Part shown: one piece after another, positions 1-8,191 of the stretch
How positions within the stretch are numbered: position 1 is the first letter of the stretch
How the letters are laid out: the number at the start of each line of letters is the position of its first letter
Source of the DNA: Flavobacterium tructae
Lineage (GTDB): Bacteria; Bacteroidota; Bacteroidia; Flavobacteriales; Flavobacteriaceae
Length of the DNA stretch: 64,000 nt
Direction: 5' to 3'
NCBI RefSeq assembly: GCF_002217475.1
Contig: NZ_MUHH01000023.1
Coordinates: 70,727 to 134,726, forward strand
The notes under the pieces: generated by a model
Database searches by the model: none
Seen by the model: the letters and a program-made list of their open reading frames with translations, nothing else
What the model was told of the DNA's origin: nothing
Position numbers and translations under genes: made by a program

Positions 1-35
1 TCTACAATCAGCAATCTAAAATATAAATTTCACCC

Positions 36-1544
36 ATGCCCTTATCAATAATCAACTCTTTCGCTTCGTGGGTCCTAAAACAAAGGATACATCAAATAGA
101 ACTTTTTCTAAAATATCCGAATGAAGTTCAGGAAGAACTGTTGCATAATTTGCTGACCGCTTCAGAAAACACTATTATAGGGAAACAGTATGATTTTGAA
201 TCGATTAATTCTTATCAGACTTTTGCTGAGAGGGTACCGATTGCTACTTATGAGGAGCTTCAGCCATTGATTGAACGCACGCGTCAGGGGGAACAGAATG
301 TATTTTGGGAAACGCCAATAAAATGGTTTGCTAAATCGAGCGGAACGACGAATGCCAAAAGTAAATTCATTCCTGTGAGTAATGAAGCTCTCGAGGATTG
401 TCATTATAAAGGAAGTAAAGATTTGCTTTGTTTGTACCTCAACAACAATGAGGATTCGGAATTGTTTCTGGGTAAAAGTCTTCGTCTGGGCGGAAGTTCT
501 CAGATCTACGAGAACAACAATACGTTCTTTGGAGATTTATCTGCTATTCTGATTGAAAACATGCCTATCTGGGCCGAGTTTAGCAGTACTCCGAGCAGTA
601 AAACTTCTCTGATGAGCGAATGGGAATCTAAAATTGCTGCGATTATAAATGAAACAAAAAACGAAAATGTAACCAGTTTCGCGGGCGTTCCGTCATGGAT
701 GCTGGTTTTAATGAATAAAGTTTTAGAGAATACGGGGAAAGAAAGTCTTTTGGATATCTGGCCTAATCTGGAAGTTTATTTCCATGGGGGCGTAAGCTTC
801 TCTCCTTATAAAGAGCAATACAAAAATATTTTACCAAGCAAAGATTTCAGGTACTACGAAATATACAATGCTTCTGAAGGCTTTTTTGCTATTCAGGATT
901 TAAACAATTCAAGTGATTTATTACTGATGCTGGATTATGGCATTTTCTATGAATTCATATCGATGGATACGTTTGGCACTCCAAACCAAAAAGTAATTCG
1001 TCTGGCTGATGTTGAGTTAAATAAAAACTATGCGATTGTCATTACAACGAATTCCGGTTTATGGCGTTATTTGATTGGGGATACGGTTCGTTTTACTTCT
1101 CTAAACCCATACAGAATCAGAGTGACGGGCAGAACGAAACATCATATTAATGTGTTCGGCGAAGAATTAATGGTCGAGAATACCGATCAGGCCATTGCCA
1201 AAGCCTGCCAGCTTACTCACACCGAAGTGATCGATTACACCGTGGCTCCTATTTTTATGCAGGACAAGGAAAAAGGCGCTCACGAATGGATGATTGAGTT
1301 TAAGAAAAAACCTGCTGATGTGGGACTTTTCCAAAAGGTCCTGGACGAAACACTACAAACTTTAAATTCGGATTACGAAGCCAAACGTCACAACAATATG
1401 ACTTTAAATCCTCTGGTGATTAATGTGGCACGTGAGAACCTGTTTTACGACTGGCTAAAAGAGCGCGATAAATTAGGAGGGCAACATAAAATTCCAAGAC
1501 TTTCGAATCAGAGGGATTATTTGGAGCAGCTGAAGGAGATGTAA
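36..1544 (+). CDS. GH3 family acyl-adenylating enzyme (auxin-responsive GH3-like)
   Basis: A 502-residue protein of the GH3 branch of adenylate-forming enzymes. Family members activate a carboxylic acid as acyl-AMP and, in plants, join it to an amino acid; bacterial substrates are unknown. Three expected ATP/AMP-binding motifs are visible: SSGTT followed by K near residue 101, YNASEGFF near 277 and YLIGDTVRF near 345. The later TGRTKHHINVFGEEL stretch fits the hinge into the mobile C-terminal domain. There is no signal peptide, so it should be cytosolic. Length is normal for bacterial GH3 proteins. It is followed 39 bp later by a membrane protein on the same strand. Family call is firm, substrate unknown. 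Confidence 0.88.
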   Translation: MPLSIINSFASWVLKQRIHQIELFLKYPNEVQEELLHNLLTASENTIIGKQYDFESINSYQTFAERVPIATYEELQPLIERTRQGEQNVFWETPIKWFAKSSGTTNAKSKFIPVSNEALEDCHYKGSKDLLCLYLNNNEDSELFLGKSLRLGGSSQIYENNNTFFGDLSAILIENMPIWAEFSSTPSSKTSLMSEWESKIAAIINETKNENVTSFAGVPSWMLVLMNKVLENTGKESLLDIWPNLEVYFHGGVSFSPYKEQYKNILPSKDFRYYEIYNASEGFFAIQDLNNSSDLLLMLDYGIFYEFISMDTFGTPNQKVIRLADVELNKNYAIVITTNSGLWRYLIGDTVRFTSLNPYRIRVTGRTKHHINVFGEELMVENTDQAIAKACQLTHTEVIDYTVAPIFMQDKEKGAHEWMIEFKKKPADVGLFQKVLDETLQTLNSDYEAKRHNNMTLNPLVINVARENLFYDWLKERDKLGGQHKIPRLSNQRDYLEQLKEM

Positions 1545-1583
1545 TTTTTATAAGGACCTTAACCAAAGACCACGTTAATTTGC

Positions 1584-2189
1584 ATGGAATCAACAGAAAA
1601 AATCCAGAATTTACTTCCAATAGGTTATCTTTTTCTCGTCGTGCTGGGAATTTTAAAAGAATGCGTTTTCTTTTTCCAATTGAAAATAAACATTCTGAAA
1701 TATTCGACCATTATGGATATTCTTGTCAGCCCCATTGCTGATTTAACTGCGAATCCAATTATCATTTTAAGTCTAATTGTTTTCGCCGTTTTTATCTTAC
1801 TTTTTATCAGCTTATGCTACAAGCATCGCAATAAAAGCTGGGTAAAAAAAATAATCGGCACCAAACCGGATGGCGATAAATTCTCGGACATAGAGATCAA
1901 GAGCAAGCTGAAACATTTTTTTTTAATTTCCATTGGAATTGGACTGTTAAGTTTTTTCCTTGGTTTAGGAATTGGTGAAGGGTACAAAATTGCAGAAAAA
2001 ATTAAGTCGAATAAACTGCAATACGAACAAAAGCTCACCTTTAACACAGGAGAAACAGAAACTATTTTTTTGATCGATGTGAATAGTGCTTACTATTTTT
2101 ATTTGACTCCAAAAAACAATGCCATCAAAGTTGCCCCTCTGGGAGCCATTAAGAATATTGAATTAACGTGCTTAGAATCTATAAAATGA
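1584..2189 (+). CDS. Hypothetical membrane protein, three predicted TM segments
   Basis: A 201-residue protein I do not recognise. Hydrophobic stretches near residues 10-35, 52-77 and 108-132 suggest three transmembrane helices, with a soluble C-terminal tail of about 65 residues. The start at 1584 is the longest option; an in-frame ATG at 1713 (MDILVSP) would remove the first helix and cannot be excluded. The stop overlaps the next ATG as ATGA at 2186-2189, so it is probably translationally coupled to the archaemetzincin-like lipoprotein. No catalytic motif is visible. Confidence 0.6.
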   Translation: MESTEKIQNLLPIGYLFLVVLGILKECVFFFQLKINILKYSTIMDILVSPIADLTANPIIILSLIVFAVFILLFISLCYKHRNKSWVKKIIGTKPDGDKFSDIEIKSKLKHFFLISIGIGLLSFFLGLGIGEGYKIAEKIKSNKLQYEQKLTFNTGETETIFLIDVNSAYYFYLTPKNNAIKVAPLGAIKNIELTCLESIK

Positions 2190-2776
2190 AAAATGCCATT
2201 CTGATTCTACTTTTTATTTTTATTTCTTGTACCAAGGAACAGCATTCAAAAATAATTGTTCTTCAACCCTTGGGGGATTTCAAAGCAGAGCAGGCCAAAA
2301 ATGTTTATCATAAAATACAAACGATTAACCCTAATGTTGTTTTAAGAAAAAATATACCTTTTCCAAAAAACTCTTACTACAAACCCAGAAACAGATATAG
2401 GGCTGATAGTATTATTAAAACCATCAAAAACAATATTGGTCAGAATACCGTAATTGTTGGCTTATCAAACTGCGACATTAGCGTTACAAAAGGTAAAATC
2501 AAGGATTGGGGCGTTATGGGTCTAGGCTATCATCCAGGCAAATCCTGTGTAGTTTCTGATTTTAGGCTGAGCAAAAGAAACAAAGAAGTACAATTCTACA
2601 AAGTTGTTTTGCATGAGTTAGGTCACACCGAAGGTCTGCCTCATTGTCCCGAAAAAACATGTTTAATGAGAGATGCTGAAGGAAAAAATTATTTAGATAA
2701 AGAAACTGCCTTTTGTTTAAAATGTAAAAATTATTTAACTGAAAAAGGGTGGAACCTAAACAGTCCTACAACTTGA
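2186..2776 (+). CDS. Archaemetzincin-like zinc metalloprotease lipoprotein
   Basis: A predicted lipoprotein of 196 residues: the N-terminus MKNAILILLFIFISC ends in a lipobox-like cysteine. The zinc motif HELGHTEGLPHC begins near residue 143, followed by four residues, CLM, and later CLKC. This matches the archaemetzincin signature HExxHxxGxxHC-x4-CxM-CxxC, in which three histidines bind the catalytic zinc and four cysteines bind a structural zinc. Spacing between CxM and CxxC is 15 residues rather than the 17 usually quoted. The ATG at 2186 is preferred over an upstream in-frame start because it gives a clean signal peptide and an ATGA overlap with the previous gene. Substrate unknown. Confidence 0.8.
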   Translation: MKNAILILLFIFISCTKEQHSKIIVLQPLGDFKAEQAKNVYHKIQTINPNVVLRKNIPFPKNSYYKPRNRYRADSIIKTIKNNIGQNTVIVGLSNCDISVTKGKIKDWGVMGLGYHPGKSCVVSDFRLSKRNKEVQFYKVVLHELGHTEGLPHCPEKTCLMRDAEGKNYLDKETAFCLKCKNYLTEKGWNLNSPTT

Positions 2777-2819
2777 AATCTCAAAATACACTATTCAATT
2801 AACCAAAAACCAACATAAA

Positions 2820-3065
2820 ATGAGCACCAAAAAATACAGCGAAATGACTACTGAAGAGTTAGTTAAAAGCGAGAAAATTTCAAAATCAGCCGCTTATGCA
2901 TTTACCATCCTTTTACTTTTATTATTTATCTCTAACATTTATCTTGCTTTTTTAAAAGGATTCAGTGCTGTTCAAATTGTCCCTATTGCCTTGCTGCCAC
3001 TACTTATTTTCAGTTTTAAGACTTTGAAAGACATCCAAACTGAATTGAAATCCAGAGAGAAATAA
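2820..3065 (+). CDS. Small two-TM membrane protein
   Basis: An 81-residue protein with an acidic/lysine-rich N-terminus (MTTEELVKSEK) and two hydrophobic segments near residues 24-44 and 52-69. It resembles small Flavobacterium proteins often labelled redox-active disulfide protein 2, but contains no cysteine, so that label would mislead here. It lies 43 bp after the archaemetzincin-like gene on the same strand and may be cotranscribed. Role unknown. Confidence 0.6.
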   Translation: MSTKKYSEMTTEELVKSEKISKSAAYAFTILLLLLFISNIYLAFLKGFSAVQIVPIALLPLLIFSFKTLKDIQTELKSREK

Positions 3066-3111
3066 GAAACTGTAATTCCAACACAACTCATGAGGGATAG
3101 AAGAGAAAATC

Positions 3112-3141
3112 CTTTTGTGTCCGCCACGGCGGGCACAAAAG
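3112..3141. repeat. GC-rich intergenic hairpin
   Basis: A 30-base near-palindrome with arms CTTTTGTGTCCGCC and GGCGGGCACAAAAG. The arms pair over about 13 positions, with one G-U wobble if transcribed. It is strikingly GC-rich for this genome and has no T tract after it, so it looks more like a repetitive extragenic element than a terminator. Confidence 0.6.
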
Positions 3142-3201
3142 ATTACTTCGCTCGTGCGCAACGGATAGCCCGACCCGCTTTTTCAGTGGGGCATGCCCAT
3201 A

Positions 3202-3281
3202 GCTTCGACTTCGCTCAGCTTGACTAAAATGAGCGAAATCAAAGTTCTTTTTAGCATTACAGGGCTTCGACTTCGCTCAGC
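3202..3281 (+). repeat. Two direct copies of GCTTCGACTTCGCTCAGC
   Basis: The 18-base unit occurs at 3202-3219 and again at 3264-3281, between the small membrane protein and the end of serB. Together with the hairpin at 3112-3141 this makes a GC-rich block of about 170 bp without a gene. It is probably part of a dispersed intergenic repeat family. Confidence 0.7.
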
Positions 3282-3293
3282 CCGACAATAGAT

Positions 3294-4523
3294 TTACATC
3301 ATATCGATATACCTGTCATGGTATCCTAATAAATACAAAACTCCGTCAAGACCCAGACTTGAAATTGACGTTGCAGCGTTTTCTTTTACTTTTGGTTTGG
3401 CGTGAAAAGCAATTCCCAGACCTGCTAGATTGATCATTGGCAAATCATTTGCACCATCTCCAACCGCAATGGTCTGGTTGATGTGAATTCCTTCTTTGTC
3501 GGCGATTGCTTTAAGGTATTCGGCTTTCTTTTGGCCGTCTACGATATCGCCTATATATTTTCCGGTAAGTTTACCGTCCTTTATCTCTAATTTATTGGCA
3601 TGAACGTAATCGATGCCCAATTCTTTTTGAAGATACTCTCCAAAATAGGTAAATCCTCCGGACAAAATTGCGGTTTTGTATCCATAGTATTTCAGGGCTT
3701 TCATTAAGCGATGCGCTCCTTTTGTAATCGGTAAATTGACGGCTACATTCTGCAAAACATCTTCGCTCAATCCTTCGAGCAATGCCATACGCTGTTTGAA
3801 ACTTTCGTTGAAATCAATCTCGCCATTCATTGCTGATTCTGTGATGGCTCTAACCTGATCTCCTACTCCGTTCAGCTCGGCCAGTTCGTCGATCACTTCA
3901 GTCTGAATTAAAGTAGAGTCCATATCGAAGCAAACCAAACGTCTGTTTCGTCTGTAAATATTGTCTTCCTGAAAGGATATATCCACATTTAACGTTCTGG
4001 AAATTTCCATAAAACTTGCCGTCATGTCAATCTTGTTTACGATCTCTCCGGTCACGGACAATTGTATGCAGGAACGAGGGTATTCTTCCAGATCTACAAT
4101 AGAAGTTCTTCCGGTTAATCTTATGATAGAATCAATATTCAGATTTTGGGCTGACATTATTTTGGTTACGGCAGCCAATTGAGAAGCAGCTAGTTTTTCG
4201 CCCAAAATATTGATGATATAACGTTGTTTGGATTGTGATTTCACCCACTTTTCGTAATCCTCGATAGAAATTGGAATAAATTTTACTTTAATTTCTAATT
4301 CATAAGCTTTGAACAATAAATCTTTTAAAACGGGGCCGGAAGAGGAACCTGCCTGAATTTCGAATAAAATTCCCAGAGAAAGCGTATCATGAATATCGGC
4401 CTGACCAATATCTAAAATATTTGCATCGTAAGTTGCCAATACAGCGGTTAAACCTGCTGTTACTCCTATTTTATCATGTCCTGAAACTTTTAATAAAATA
4501 ATCTCTTTATCTTCTGTTGCCAT
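3294..4523 (-). CDS. serB: Phosphoserine phosphatase with N-terminal ACT domains
   Basis: Hydrolyses L-3-phosphoserine to serine in serine biosynthesis. The C-terminal half is a HAD hydrolase: DMDST near residue 200 holds the nucleophile and acid/base aspartates, SGGFTYF follows as motif II, and VGDGANDLPM near 352 is the Mg-binding motif. The N-terminal half has ACT-like regulatory folds (KVSGHDKIGVTAGLTAVL). I chose the ATG at 4523 (MATEDKEIILLK), giving 409 residues; the upstream in-frame extension to 4646 is lysine- and cysteine-rich and looks non-coding. Transcribed alone. Confidence 0.92.
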   Translation of the reverse strand: MATEDKEIILLKVSGHDKIGVTAGLTAVLATYDANILDIGQADIHDTLSLGILFEIQAGSSSGPVLKDLLFKAYELEIKVKFIPISIEDYEKWVKSQSKQRYIINILGEKLAASQLAAVTKIMSAQNLNIDSIIRLTGRTSIVDLEEYPRSCIQLSVTGEIVNKIDMTASFMEISRTLNVDISFQEDNIYRRNRRLVCFDMDSTLIQTEVIDELAELNGVGDQVRAITESAMNGEIDFNESFKQRMALLEGLSEDVLQNVAVNLPITKGAHRLMKALKYYGYKTAILSGGFTYFGEYLQKELGIDYVHANKLEIKDGKLTGKYIGDIVDGQKKAEYLKAIADKEGIHINQTIAVGDGANDLPMINLAGLGIAFHAKPKVKENAATSISSLGLDGVLYLLGYHDRYIDMM

Positions 4524-4700
4524 TTTATGTTTATTGATTTTACGAAGCGACAAAAATCGGCAATCTAATGTTGATAAAAAAGGATATTGCTTGTTTTTTA
4601 AAGAGAAAAAGCACCTAATACTGTGCTTTTTGGAGTAATTTAACAATAATGTTCAGGGATTGGAATAACCTAACTTTTTCGATCTCTGAATTGTTTTTTT

Positions 4701-4755
4701 ATCACAGATTTCAAGGATTAAAATGGTGAATCCCTGAAATCTTTTGTATTGTGAT
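4701..4755. repeat. Imperfect inverted repeat around ATCACAGATTTCAAGGATT
   Basis: The left arm ATCACAGATTTCAAGGATT (4701-4719) is matched in reverse complement at 4729-4755 with an eight-base insertion and one mismatch. No U-rich tract follows on the minus strand, the strand of the flanking genes, so it is probably a mobile-type extragenic repeat, not a terminator. Confidence 0.5.
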
Positions 4756-4774
4756 AAAATATAAGAAGTTGTTT

Positions 4775-5218
4775 TTAACCTGCCTGGTTTTCATCAAAGT
4801 TTACCATCCAGCTTACATCAAACTTATCTTTGAACATTCCAAAATAAGCTCCCCAAAAGGTTTTTGCCATTGGCATATAAACAGTTCCTCCTGCCGAAAG
4901 TCCGTTAAAAACACGATCGCCTTCTGCTGCACTGTCTACATTTATGGAGATAGAGAAATTCCCACCAAAGGTTACGTCTCCGGATTGCTCACTGCTATCG
5001 CTTCCCATCAGTATGGTGTTTCCAATTGGCAATGAAACATGCATGATTCTATTAGCATCTTTTTCAGATACCGGAGCACCACATCCTTCCTCGCCTTCCG
5101 GCATTTCACTAAATCTTCCAAGAAATGGAAATTCTCCTCCAAAAACGGATTGATAAAACAGAAATGCTTCTTCGCAATTTCCGTTAAAAATTAAATAAGG
5201 GTTTACTGCTGTTGCCAT
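4775..5218 (-). CDS. VOC family protein (PhnB-like)
   Basis: A 147-residue vicinal oxygen chelate fold protein of the PhnB/glyoxalase-like type. The start VNPYLIFNGNCEEAFLFY and the end GAYFGMFKDKFDVSWMVNF are typical; WGAYFG-DKFDVSW is the conserved C-terminal strand pair. PhnB-like proteins usually lack a proven reaction. It is the last gene of a minus-strand run of five small VOC and SRPBCC genes divergent from a GlxA-type regulator. Cytosolic, normal length. Function uncertain. Confidence 0.82.
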   Translation of the reverse strand: MATAVNPYLIFNGNCEEAFLFYQSVFGGEFPFLGRFSEMPEGEEGCGAPVSEKDANRIMHVSLPIGNTILMGSDSSEQSGDVTFGGNFSISINVDSAAEGDRVFNGLSAGGTVYMPMAKTFWGAYFGMFKDKFDVSWMVNFDENQAG

Positions 5219-5254
5219 GATATTTGTTTTTTTGTTTGTTGTTTGTTTCTTTGT

Positions 5255-5698
5255 TTATTGTTCCGAAAGTTCTTTGGCGGTTTCTAGTCCTTTTGGAAAT
5301 GCTTCCTTAAAATAATCAATGTATTTTTCGACTACATCTACCTGCGCTACCAAATCAGTAAATTCGTCATCGGCTGTTAATCGATACGTTTCCATGGCAC
5401 CTGTCCACTTTTTGGTTTCTTCATCAAGAGGCAATTCTTTAAAGTCTTTGATTTCGCCTATATGTTTAAAAGCCATATACTCGTTCGGAATTTTCGTTTC
5501 AATGACACTATTCATTCCTTCTCCGTTTGGAGACAAGAAATGTATTTTATCGCCCTGATTCCATTCACTTATGGCGTATGAACCTTCGCAAAAAGACCCC
5601 GTCCACTTCTTATATGTTTCCTCGTCCCATAAAACTGCCCAGACTTTTTGTACCGGGGCTTTAATTCTGATTTTAAATTCTAATGTTTCCATACTCAT
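5255..5698 (-). CDS. SRPBCC domain protein (AHSA1/START-like)
   Basis: A 147-residue protein of the SRPBCC/AHSA1 superfamily, a helix-grip fold with a hydrophobic ligand cavity. The opening strand and helix FKIRIKAPVQKVWAVLWD and the later GAMETYRLT region are typical. Its ATG (5698) overlaps the stop of the upstream VOC gene as ATGA, so the two are translationally coupled. An internal ATG at 5692 (METLEF) is also possible. No ligand can be predicted. Confidence 0.8.
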   Translation of the reverse strand: MSMETLEFKIRIKAPVQKVWAVLWDEETYKKWTGSFCEGSYAISEWNQGDKIHFLSPNGEGMNSVIETKIPNEYMAFKHIGEIKDFKELPLDEETKKWTGAMETYRLTADDEFTDLVAQVDVVEKYIDYFKEAFPKGLETAKELSEQ

Positions 5699-6102
5699 GA
5701 TAGTTTACTAAAATCCATAAATAAAACATTCCAGCGATGACCGTCTAAATCTGCAAAGCCACAGCCGTACATCCATCCCTGACTTTCTGACGGTGGAGCA
5801 AAAACAGTTCCTCCGGCTTGTTTAACTTTCTTTGCCAGTTCATCTACTTCAGCAATACTTTCAGCATCAATCGAGATCAGAACTTCTGTACTTGTTTTAG
5901 TATCTGTCAGTTGATTATGAGAAAAACTGGCAAACAATTTTTCTTCAAAAAGCATTACTACAAATTTTCCTTCTCCAATCACCATACAAGTTGACTTTGG
6001 TGTGTCGTGTTCTTCATTAAAAGAGAATCCTATTTCCGAAAAAAAAGCTTTTGATTTTGCCACCTCTTTTACCGGCAAATTCAGCCAAATTTGTTTTGTC
6101 AT
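5695..6102 (-). CDS. VOC family protein (glyoxalase/bleomycin-resistance fold)
   Basis: A 135-residue VOC-fold protein beginning MTKQIWLNLPVKEVAKSKAF, the usual first beta-alpha unit. It ends with GFADLDGHRWNVLFMD, the conserved last strand carrying D-x-D-G-H. Proteins of this subgroup are commonly annotated as lactoylglutathione lyase-like, but the metal ligands cannot be assigned by eye. Overlaps the next gene by four bases (ATGA). Part of the five-gene run opposite the GlxA-type regulator. Confidence 0.8.
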   Translation of the reverse strand: MTKQIWLNLPVKEVAKSKAFFSEIGFSFNEEHDTPKSTCMVIGEGKFVVMLFEEKLFASFSHNQLTDTKTSTEVLISIDAESIAEVDELAKKVKQAGGTVFAPPSESQGWMYGCGFADLDGHRWNVLFMDFSKLS

Positions 6103-6192
6103 TCTAACTCTTTTTAAAATTAAATTCTTTCTCTGTGATGTCAGTCAGTACCTTTGTCACTTTGCTTCTTTGAACCTTTGAGCCTAAAAAAA

Positions 6193-6597
6193 CTAATTAC
6201 TTTCGGCATAACTTTTAAAATTATCCATGATGGCTTGCCAGCCTCCACGCTGCATTTCTTCAGGGTTTTCTGTTTCGGGGTCAAATTTTTCAATTACCTC
6301 AACTCCGCTTGGTGTTTCTTTAAAAATAATTTCAACCTTTCTTCCATCGCCTAAAATGTACTCAATAGCTTTGTTCTGCTCTACTACAGTGTACTCCCCT
6401 CCAAAATCAAAACTCATACTGCCGTCTTTTGCAGCCATAGTCGATGTGAATTTTCCTCCAACTCTCAGATCATTTTCAGCATGAGGTGTATGCCAGTCCG
6501 GAGAAGCAAAATTCCATTTTGTAATGTGTTCCGGTGCTGTCCAAAATTCCCAAACTTTGTCTACTGATGCATTAATCGTGTTTTGTACTGTTATCAT
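6193..6597 (-). CDS. SRPBCC domain protein, tandem copy A
   Basis: A 134-residue AHSA1-type SRPBCC protein. The N-terminus MITVQNTINASVDKVWEFW is nearly the same as that of the neighbour at 6652-7056, and both share TAPEHI-KW and FxPETENPE. They are therefore tandem duplicates. Homologues act as ligand-binding or Hsp90-activator-like domains; the ligand here is unknown. 54 bp separate the two copies. Confidence 0.82.
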   Translation of the reverse strand: MITVQNTINASVDKVWEFWTAPEHITKWNFASPDWHTPHAENDLRVGGKFTSTMAAKDGSMSFDFGGEYTVVEQNKAIEYILGDGRKVEIIFKETPSGVEVIEKFDPETENPEEMQRGGWQAIMDNFKSYAESN

Positions 6598-6651
6598 TTT
6601 ATTTCTTTTTTTAGTTATACTTTTAAAATTGGTTCTTGTTTCGTTTTTTAT

Positions 6652-7056
6652 CTAATTATTTTCAACATACTCTTTAAAACAGTCAATCACGGCCTGACAC
6701 CATTGCTGCTGCATGTTTTCAGGGTTTTCTGTTTCGGGTTGAAATACTTCTGTGAGAATTACTTTTTCATCACTTTCTTTAAAATGAACACTTCCGGTTC
6801 TGTTATCAGATAGTTGATACTCTATTTCTGAAAAAGTTTCTACCCTCGTATAAACTCCTTCAAAATCAAAAGTGGCAGTTCCGTCTTTCGCAGCCATCGT
6901 ATATTTGAATTTCCCTCCAGCCTTCAAATCATTTTCGGCATAAGGGGTATACCAGTCCGGAGAACCAAAACTCCATTTCACTATATGTTCCGGCGCTGTC
7001 CAAAATTTCCAGACTTTGTTTACAGCTGCGTTAATTGTGTTTTGTACGGTTATCAT
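6652..7056 (-). CDS. SRPBCC domain protein, tandem copy B
   Basis: A 134-residue AHSA1-type SRPBCC protein, paralogue of the gene at 6193-6597 (shared MITVQNTINA start, TAPEHI, DGxxxFDF, PETENPE). It is the first gene of the five-gene minus-strand run. It faces the GlxA-type regulator across about 170 bp holding candidate promoters for both directions. The C-terminal half has diverged more than the N-terminal half, for example the loss of the GGWQAIMDNF form. Confidence 0.82.
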   Translation of the reverse strand: MITVQNTINAAVNKVWKFWTAPEHIVKWSFGSPDWYTPYAENDLKAGGKFKYTMAAKDGTATFDFEGVYTRVETFSEIEYQLSDNRTGSVHFKESDEKVILTEVFQPETENPENMQQQWCQAVIDCFKEYVENN

Positions 7057-7111
7057 TGTTTATTTATTAAAATCAAAGATGTTTCTTTATAAAATTACAA
7101 ATTATTTAAAG

Positions 7112-7119
7112 CAAATTTA
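7112..7119 (-). promoter_or_regulatory. Candidate -7 element for the SRPBCC/VOC run
   Basis: On the minus strand this reads TAAATTTG, matching the Bacteroidota -7 consensus TAnnTTTG, 55 bp upstream of the ATG at 7056. No convincing -33 TTTG is seen, so support is moderate. Confidence 0.4.
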
Positions 7120-7184
7120 GTTTTTTAGCATTAGCTTTAAGTTACATTAAAAGTCATTTTTAGGGTCATTTAAGACAAAATACT

Positions 7185-7192
7185 TACTTTTG
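7185..7192 (+). promoter_or_regulatory. Candidate -7 element for the GlxA-type regulator
   Basis: TACTTTTG matches TAnnTTTG, 33 bp before the ATG at 7226. A T-rich stretch at 7157-7160 lies where the -33 box would be. Together with the element at 7112 it forms a divergent promoter region of about 170 bp in which the regulator could act on both sides. Confidence 0.45.
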
Positions 7193-7225
7193 TAACCTAT
7201 CATTTTTCCAAAAACCAATGCAATC

Positions 7226-8191
7226 ATGACTAAGAAAGTAGGATTAATTGTTCCGCACGACTATAAATTACTAAGTATAGCAGCTATTTTAGAAGTTTTT
7301 GAAACCGCCAACAAACTTGCTAAAGAAGACGAAAAGCCTTTTGAGATTATGGTATTTCAATTGACAGAACAGATCAAAGAAGCAAATTTGTTCGGCTATA
7401 AAGTAAATCCGGTTGAAGATTCAACAACAATCCTTGAACTTATCCTGATTCCGGCTTTTACTACGGATAATATGAGCGAAATGATCGCAAAAAACAAAAA
7501 CTTTATTCCCTGGTTGAAAAAGCACCATCAATCCGGCGCCGAGCTGGCCAGTTTTTGTACGGGTGCCTTTTTATTTGCCGCATCCGGTTTGCTTAACGAA
7601 AAGTTGGCCACAACTCATGTCGATGCCTGCAGTGCTTTTACCAAAGCGTTCCCACTCGTAAAATTGAAACCCGAAGAAACTTTAACGGCCGACGGTAGTT
7701 TGTATACCAGCGGAGGCTCTACCTCAACGTTTCACCTGTTGATTCTTTTGGTTCAGAAATACTGTGGAAATGAGATTGCAGTTCAGATTGCAAAGATTTT
7801 TTCGATCGACCTAAACCGATACAAGCAAAGTTATTTCAGCACCTTTAGACCCAACCATTTGCACAATGATGCCTTAGTTGCCATGTTGCAGCAAAAAATA
7901 GAAAGTCAGTACCATACAATCGAAAAACTGGAAGAAATCACCAAAGACATTCCTACCAGCACGCGTAATATGACGCGACGTTTCAAACAGGTTACCGGCA
8001 TCCCGCCTATTGAATACCTGCAAAATATAAGAGTCGAAAGTTCAAAGAAATATCTGGAACAAACTCAGCTTTCGATTTCTGAAATTATTGAGAAAACGGG
8101 CTATAATGACCCAAAAGCCTTTAGGAAAGTTTTTTATAAAATGGTAGGCATGAAACCTATTGAGTATCGGGAGAAGTTTAGGGTGCAGTAA
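7226..8191 (+). CDS. GlxA family transcriptional regulator (DJ-1/PfpI plus AraC HTH)
   Basis: A 321-residue regulator with two domains. Residues 1 to about 190 form a DJ-1/PfpI-like glutamine-amidotransferase-type domain with the nucleophile-elbow sequence SFCTGAF near residue 112. Residues 215-318 form an AraC-type double helix-turn-helix (TSTRNMTRRFKQVTGIPPIEY and GYNDPKAFRKVF). Family members sense small molecules through the first domain. It is divergent from the VOC/SRPBCC run, so control of that run is the simplest inference. The decayed fragment at 8192 abuts its stop codon on the opposite strand. Confidence 0.88.
   Translation: MTKKVGLIVPHDYKLLSIAAILEVFETANKLAKEDEKPFEIMVFQLTEQIKEANLFGYKVNPVEDSTTILELILIPAFTTDNMSEMIAKNKNFIPWLKKHHQSGAELASFCTGAFLFAASGLLNEKLATTHVDACSAFTKAFPLVKLKPEETLTADGSLYTSGGSTSTFHLLILLVQKYCGNEIAVQIAKIFSIDLNRYKQSYFSTFRPNHLHNDALVAMLQQKIESQYHTIEKLEEITKDIPTSTRNMTRRFKQVTGIPPIEYLQNIRVESSKKYLEQTQLSISEIIEKTGYNDPKAFRKVFYKMVGMKPIEYREKFRVQ

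Noticed and set aside
3202..3281. Repeats as a CRISPR array
   Set aside because: Only two 18-base copies with no regular spacers and no cas genes.
4751..5035. Plus-strand open frame of 94 codons opposite the PhnB-like gene
   Set aside because: It overlaps a clear VOC-family gene on the other strand and has no recognisable protein features.
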